Source: Rubritepida sp.
Lineage (GTDB): Bacteria; Pseudomonadota; Alphaproteobacteria; Acetobacterales; Acetobacteraceae
NCBI GenBank assembly: GCA_014376425.1
Contig: JACMRO010000413.1
Coordinates: forward strand, 1-8,569
Reading direction: 5' to 3'
DNA length: 8,569 bases
The notes under the pieces are model-generated. The model had not been told where the DNA came from, made no database searches, and worked only from the letters and a program-made list of their open reading frames with translations. Position 1 is the first letter of the stretch; the number at the start of each line of letters is the position of its first letter. Shown here piece by piece: positions 5,084 through 8,569 of the stretch. A program made the position numbers and the translations under genes.

Positions 5084-6606
5084 CCGAGAAATCCATTTTG
5101 TCGCGGACCGCGCTCGGCGCCGGATGGGTCGTGGCCTGGCGGATGACGACACGGGTGCTGGGGCTGATCAGCACGCTGATCCTGGTGCGATTGCTGGCGC
5201 CGGCGGATTTCGGCCTGGTCGCACTGGCTACCTCCTTCGCGCTGGCGCTTGACGCCTGCCTGTCGATCGGCGTCGAGGACCAGCTCGTGCGGAGTAACAA
5301 TCCGCGCCCGGCGTTGTACCACACAGCCTTCACGCTCAATCTTATCCGTTCCTTGGCGGTGGCCGGGCTGATCGCGTTCCTGGCAACGCCGGCGGCGGCG
5401 TTCTTCGCCGATGCGCGGCTGCACGACGTGTTCCTGGCGCTGGCGATATCCGCCGGCCTGAGCGGCTTGGCCAATGTCGGCGTCGCCGATTTCCGCCGTA
5501 AGCTGACCTTCCACAAGGAGTTCCAGCTGCAGCTGCTGCCTCGGCTGGCGGGCATCACGGTCACCCTGATCGCTGCCTGGCTGTTACGCAGCCACTGGGC
5601 CCTGATCCTGGGCATCCTCGTCAGCCGGCTGGGCCTGCTCATCATGGGTCACGTGCTGCACCCCTACCGTCCACGCCTATCGCTGGAAGCTTGGCGCGAG
5701 CTGATTTCGGTCTCGGCCTGGTCCTGGGCGATCAGCGTCTGCTCGGTCGTCCGCGACCGCGCCGACAGCCTGGTGATCGGCCGGTTGCTGGGCCCGCCGG
5801 CGCTCGGGCCCTACGCGGTGGGGGTCGAACTGGCGGTGTTGCCCACGACTGAGTTGATCGACCCGATCTGCCGCGCCTGCATGCCGGGCTTCGCCGAAAC
5901 GCTGCGCAGCGGGGGGATGGCAGAGTTGGGCCGGGCGTGGCTGCGCGTCATCGCGCTGGTAGCGGTGCTGGGTTTGCCGGCCGGGGTGGGCATCTCGCTT
6001 CTCGCCGGCCCTGTGGTTGCGCTGCTCTTTGGCCAGGGCTGGCTGGCGGCAGCGCCGATCGTGGCCATTCTGGGCCTCGCCTGCACCATCACTCTCCCGG
6101 GCAATGTCAGCTCGGCGCTGCTGAGCGCTCGGACCGCGCTGCATCTCATCACCGTCATCACGGCGGGCGCCGCGGTGCTGCGCATCGCGCTGCTGCTGGT
6201 CCTCACCATCTGGCTGGGCCTGCCGGGCGCGGGCCTGGCCGTGGGCATCGCCCTTCTGGTGGAGCACGCGGCGCTGGTGACCTGTGCGCTGCGGATGCTC
6301 GATATCCCGTTCGGGTTGCTGGTCCGTGCCTTCGTGCGGCCGTCAGTGGCGGTCACCGTCATGGCGCTCGTGCTGTGGGCCACCGGGCTGGGGTGGACGA
6401 CGCCACCGGCGGATGGCGGTGGCGCCTTCTGGATGCTACTGCAGGCGGTGCCGCTTGGTGCTCTCGTCTTCTTCGCAGCACTTGCCCTGCAATGGCTCCT
6501 GGCCGGCCGGCCGGCCGGGGCAGAGTGGGACCTGATGACCGTGTTGCGCACTGCCTTCGGCCGGGTGTTCGCGCCGCGCCCCGTCGTGGCAGGCCAGGGT
6601 GGCTGA
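5080..6606 (+). CDS. Wzx-type polysaccharide flippase (MOP superfamily)
   Basis: This gene encodes a 508-residue polytopic inner-membrane protein of the multidrug/oligosaccharidyl-lipid/polysaccharide (MOP) exporter superfamily, which should flip the undecaprenyl-linked repeat unit from the cytoplasmic to the periplasmic leaflet. The N-terminal region (residues 15-62) with LILVRLLAPADFGLVALA is the characteristic first helix pair of the polysaccharide-synthesis flippases. Hydrophobic segments then recur to the C-terminus, consistent with 12-14 helices, and the length fits the family norm of 430-520. A second RLLGPPALGPYAVGVELA motif at about 227-244 marks the internal repeat of the fold. The ATG at 5080 overlaps the amidotransferase stop in an ATGA junction. 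The same frame is open back to 4990, but that extension is Gly/Pro/Arg-rich and lacks flippase similarity. The 3' end overlaps the next glycosyltransferase gene by 8 bp if that gene uses its GTG start. The cargo is unknown. Confidence 0.93.
   Translation: MTEKSILSRTALGAGWVVAWRMTTRVLGLISTLILVRLLAPADFGLVALATSFALALDACLSIGVEDQLVRSNNPRPALYHTAFTLNLIRSLAVAGLIAFLATPAAAFFADARLHDVFLALAISAGLSGLANVGVADFRRKLTFHKEFQLQLLPRLAGITVTLIAAWLLRSHWALILGILVSRLGLLIMGHVLHPYRPRLSLEAWRELISVSAWSWAISVCSVVRDRADSLVIGRLLGPPALGPYAVGVELAVLPTTELIDPICRACMPGFAETLRSGGMAELGRAWLRVIALVAVLGLPAGVGISLLAGPVVALLFGQGWLAAAPIVAILGLACTITLPGNVSSALLSARTALHLITVITAGAAVLRIALLLVLTIWLGLPGAGLAVGIALLVEHAALVTCALRMLDIPFGLLVRAFVRPSVAVTVMALVLWATGLGWTTPPADGGGAFWMLLQAVPLGALVFFAALALQWLLAGRPAGAEWDLMTVLRTAFGRVFAPRPVVAGQGG
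6501..6518 (+). repeat. GGCC tetranucleotide tract in the flippase gene
   Basis: Four perfect GGCC units followed by GG encode part of the LAGRPAGAE segment at the cytoplasm-facing end of the flippase, about 30 codons before its stop. The tract could slip during replication. Loss of one unit would end the frame at the TGA at 6533-6535. Gain of one would read on in a different frame to about 6746. Confidence 0.5.
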
Positions 6607-7531
6607 CCGGCGGGGCGGGCCCGCCATGCAGGGCGCCGACCAGGCGGAGTGGGCGGCCGCCATCTTCGTCCGCAACGAGGCCGATGCCATCGGCCATTGC
6701 CTGCACGCGCTGGCCGTGGCGGGCCGCCGGCGGCGGATGGATGTGACGGTCATCGTCAACGGGACCAGCGACGACAGCGCGGTCCGTGCAGCCGCCGCCT
6801 TGCGCGAGGCCGGCCAGCCGGGCCGTATCTTCGCCATCGCGGAAGGCTGCAAGTCCAACGCCATAAACCAGTATCTGCACCGGCTCCGGCCCCCTTCCGC
6901 GACTTACTTCTTCATCGATGGATATGCCGCCGTGGCACCCGACGCGCTTTCCCGCCTGGCCGACGCGCTGGACGCCGCCCCCGCCGCGCTGGCCGCGGGC
7001 GCGGTGCCCAGCACCGGGCGCAGCGCCGCGCGCCTGCGGGCCTCGCCGGGGCTCCACGGCTCGCTCTTCGCATTGCGCGGCACCTTTGTCGCCCGCTTGG
7101 TGCAGGCCGGGCTGCGGCTGCCGGTGCGGATGTACCGTGGCGACGGGTTGATCGGCTCGATGGTGATGCACGACCTCGACACCAATGACGGCTGGCTGGG
7201 CGAGCGCGTCGTCATCGATCCGCACGCCACATGGCGCACCCCGACCCTGCAGCCCTGGAACGGGCGCGACTTGCGGCGCCATTTCAACCGCATGGTGCAG
7301 CAGGCGCGCGGTCGCCTGCAGTGGGGCGCCGTGAAGGACGCGATATACCCCGCGGGCTATGCCGCCCTGCCCGAGGATGCCGATGCCGCGACGCTGCGCT
7401 GGATCGCCGCAGCACCCGGGCGCCTGCCCACCCTCTGGCGTGATCCGCTGGGCACGTTGGCGTTGGCGCGGATGCGGCGCCTGCCCCCGCCGGGCGACCT
7501 CACGCCGCATCTGGTGAGCGCGGTGGCGTGA
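6599..7531 (+). CDS. Divergent GT2-like glycosyltransferase
   Basis: This predicted 310-residue cytoplasmic protein has a GT-A nucleotide-diphospho-sugar transferase fold and presumably adds one sugar of the repeat unit. AAIFVRNEADAIGHCLHAL (20-38) corresponds to the first strand and helix of GT2 enzymes. VTVIVNGTSDDS (49-60) corresponds to the usual V-D-G-S-x-D-x-T region. GCKSNAINQYLH (83-94) matches the common GKxxAlN helix. YFFIDGYAAVAPDAL (103-117) lies where the DxD should be but reads D-G-Y. YRGDGLIGS (179-187) and HDLDTNDGWL (191-200) hold candidate acid/base residues. The terminal third is basic and does not look membrane-spanning. The GTG at 6599 overlaps the flippase stop by 8 bp, with AGG 5 nt upstream; an ATG at 6626, after a G-rich stretch, is a fair alternative and would shorten the protein by 9 residues. 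The TGA at 7529-7531 is 2 bp from the stop of the convergent acyltransferase gene. Confidence 0.8.
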   Translation: MADRRGGPAMQGADQAEWAAAIFVRNEADAIGHCLHALAVAGRRRRMDVTVIVNGTSDDSAVRAAAALREAGQPGRIFAIAEGCKSNAINQYLHRLRPPSATYFFIDGYAAVAPDALSRLADALDAAPAALAAGAVPSTGRSAARLRASPGLHGSLFALRGTFVARLVQAGLRLPVRMYRGDGLIGSMVMHDLDTNDGWLGERVVIDPHATWRTPTLQPWNGRDLRRHFNRMVQQARGRLQWGAVKDAIYPAGYAALPEDADAATLRWIAAAPGRLPTLWRDPLGTLALARMRRLPPPGDLTPHLVSAVA

Positions 7532-7533
7532 AT

Positions 7534-8565
7534 TCAGCCCCGCCCCAGCCAGCGCCGCAGCCCTGCGACCCACGCCCGGGGCGAGCGTCGGCGCACCTGC
7601 TCGGCCCAGACCAGCGTCAGCTCGCCGCTGGCCAGGCTGCGCTTGTAGCGGCTGACGCCCGCCATGAAGTCGTAGCGCGCGTCGCCCCGGTCCACCGCGT
7701 GCTGCACCGCGAGCGAATGGCAGGTCAGCCCGGGCTTGCCGTGCGGCGCCGCCAGTCGCATGTCGAAGCCGCTCTGATAGGCATGCACCACGCCGTCCCG
7801 GCGCAGATTGTACAGCAGGCCGATCTCGGCCTCGCCGGCGGTGCAGCGCAGCATGTCCACCTCGCCCCGCGGCGCCGCCTGGGCGATCACGGCGTAATGG
7901 AAGCGGCGCATGAAATCCGTGGCGAAGGCGCCGACCTGGCCGCGCGCCTGCCAGGTGGCCGCGTGCAGCGGCAGCATCCGGTCGAACCAGGCCCGCGCCT
8001 GCGCTGCATCGGCGGCCCGCTCCAGCCGCACCTCGCCCAGGGCGGCAAAATGGCGCAACGAGCGGCGGATCTGCTGCCGGCTGTTAGCGCTGCGGCTGGA
8101 GAGGTAGTCGCCGCCGCTGGCCCGCAGCGCGTCCAGGTCGACAAAGGGCGCCACGCGGTCCTGCCGTCGCCAGCTGACGCCGCCGGCCAGCGACAGCAGC
8201 ACGGGCGCCACCCCGCCCAACACCAGCGAACGTGCGCCCGGTACCTGCCAGGCGGCCTGCAGCAGCGCGCCCGCCACCGCCGGCTCGCCGCAAAGGGGCG
8301 CGTTGTGCTCGATGTAGGGCGCGTCGAGCAGCGAGTCGCCACTTTCGGTCAGGCACAGCCGGCCCCGCGCGCGGTTGAACAGCGCCAGCCCGACGATGGC
8401 GCCGTCGCGATGCGCGCGCAGCAAAACCGGGGCGGGGAAGCGCTCCTCCGCCAGGCAGCCGACCCAGCTCCAGGACTGGAAGAAGCCAGGCGCCGGCAGG
8501 CGGGCCTCCAGTGCCCGCCAATCGCACCCCAATGCCGCGAAGCTCTCGACTTTGACTGTTTCCAC
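7534..8565 (-). CDS. GNAT-fold acyltransferase, CelD/BcsL-like (Acetyltransf_6)
   Basis: At least 343 residues of a protein with tandem GNAT domains of the CelD/BcsL type, a family found in exopolysaccharide and cellulose loci and thought to transfer an acyl group to a sugar or other envelope acceptor. FFQSWSWVGCLAEERF (28-43), followed by a dG-x-vGLAlF strand (54-63), is the typical opening. SANSRQQIRRSLRHFAALG (159-177) matches the family's S-x-N-x-R-x2-i-R-R signature. LHAATWQARGQVGAF (200-214) carries the H-x3-W element. YNLRRDGVVHAYQSGFD (252-268), KPGL (277-280), and YDFMAGVSRYKRSLA (298-312), the family's fDFl-G-x3-YK motif, complete the second domain. The best visible start is a GTG at 8565, only 4 bases from the window edge, with no room to judge its ribosome binding site, so the true start may lie outside. 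Substrate and acyl donor are not determined. Confidence 0.87.
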   Translation of the reverse strand: METVKVESFAALGCDWRALEARLPAPGFFQSWSWVGCLAEERFPAPVLLRAHRDGAIVGLALFNRARGRLCLTESGDSLLDAPYIEHNAPLCGEPAVAGALLQAAWQVPGARSLVLGGVAPVLLSLAGGVSWRRQDRVAPFVDLDALRASGGDYLSSRSANSRQQIRRSLRHFAALGEVRLERAADAAQARAWFDRMLPLHAATWQARGQVGAFATDFMRRFHYAVIAQAAPRGEVDMLRCTAGEAEIGLLYNLRRDGVVHAYQSGFDMRLAAPHGKPGLTCHSLAVQHAVDRGDARYDFMAGVSRYKRSLASGELTLVWAEQVRRRSPRAWVAGLRRWLGRG

Positions 8566-8569
8566 CCGC

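Noticed and set aside
3392..5152. A 586-codon open frame on the minus strand opposite the amidotransferase gene
   Set aside because: It is a codon-structure shadow of a GC-rich gene. Its translation is low-complexity (Arg, Gln, His, Pro, Gly rich) with no recognisable motif, while the plus strand encodes an intact two-domain enzyme.
6359..7573. A 404-codon minus-strand open frame opposite the flippase end and the last glycosyltransferase
   Set aside because: It has a Gly/Arg/Ala/Gln-rich shadow composition, and the plus-strand genes beneath it have clear family motifs.

Overview
The window is GC-rich throughout its coding parts (strong G/C preference at third codon positions) and holds part of a surface-polysaccharide biosynthesis locus. 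Gene content and codon style suggest a high-GC proteobacterium, most likely an alphaproteobacterium of the Rhodospirillales type. That placement is an inference; there is no rRNA or other taxonomic marker here.

Layout, left to right. (1) 1-542, plus strand: 3' end of a GT4-family glycosyltransferase whose start lies outside the window. (2) 680-1687, minus strand: a complete GT2-family glycosyltransferase, convergent with the first. (3) 1688-1935: a relatively AT-rich divergent intergenic region with a 28-bp near-perfect palindrome and, on the minus-strand leader side, two mutually exclusive GC-rich hairpins. (4) 1936-2913, plus: an extended-SDR nucleotide-sugar epimerase of the GalE/WbpP type. 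(5) 2891-3046, minus: a predicted 51-residue single-pass membrane protein whose 3' end overlaps the epimerase tail. (6) 3143-5083, 5080-6606 and 6599-7531, plus: a tightly overlapping three-gene unit made of a glutamine-dependent asparagine-synthetase-like amidotransferase, a Wzx-type flippase and a divergent GT2-like glycosyltransferase. (7) 7534-8565, minus: a CelD/BcsL-like GNAT acyltransferase, tail-to-tail with the previous gene and separated by 2 bp. It may start just beyond the right edge.

Taken together, the epimerase would supply a nucleotide sugar. The glycosyltransferases would build a lipid-linked repeat unit. The AsnB-like enzyme may amidate a carboxylated sugar or aminoacyl substituent, and the GNAT protein may acylate the glycan or another envelope component. 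The flippase would move the lipid-linked unit across the inner membrane. No polymerase (Wzy), initiating phosphoglycosyltransferase, chain-length regulator, export protein or exosortase is visible, so the locus must continue outside the window or be completed elsewhere.

I see no tRNA, rRNA, CRISPR array, insertion sequence or clear attachment site. The least explained elements are the palindrome upstream of the epimerase, the small membrane protein, the alternating hairpins before the minus-strand GT2 gene, and the degenerate metal-binding motif of the last glycosyltransferase. I found no evidence for a wholly new system, only an ordinary glycan locus with these oddities.
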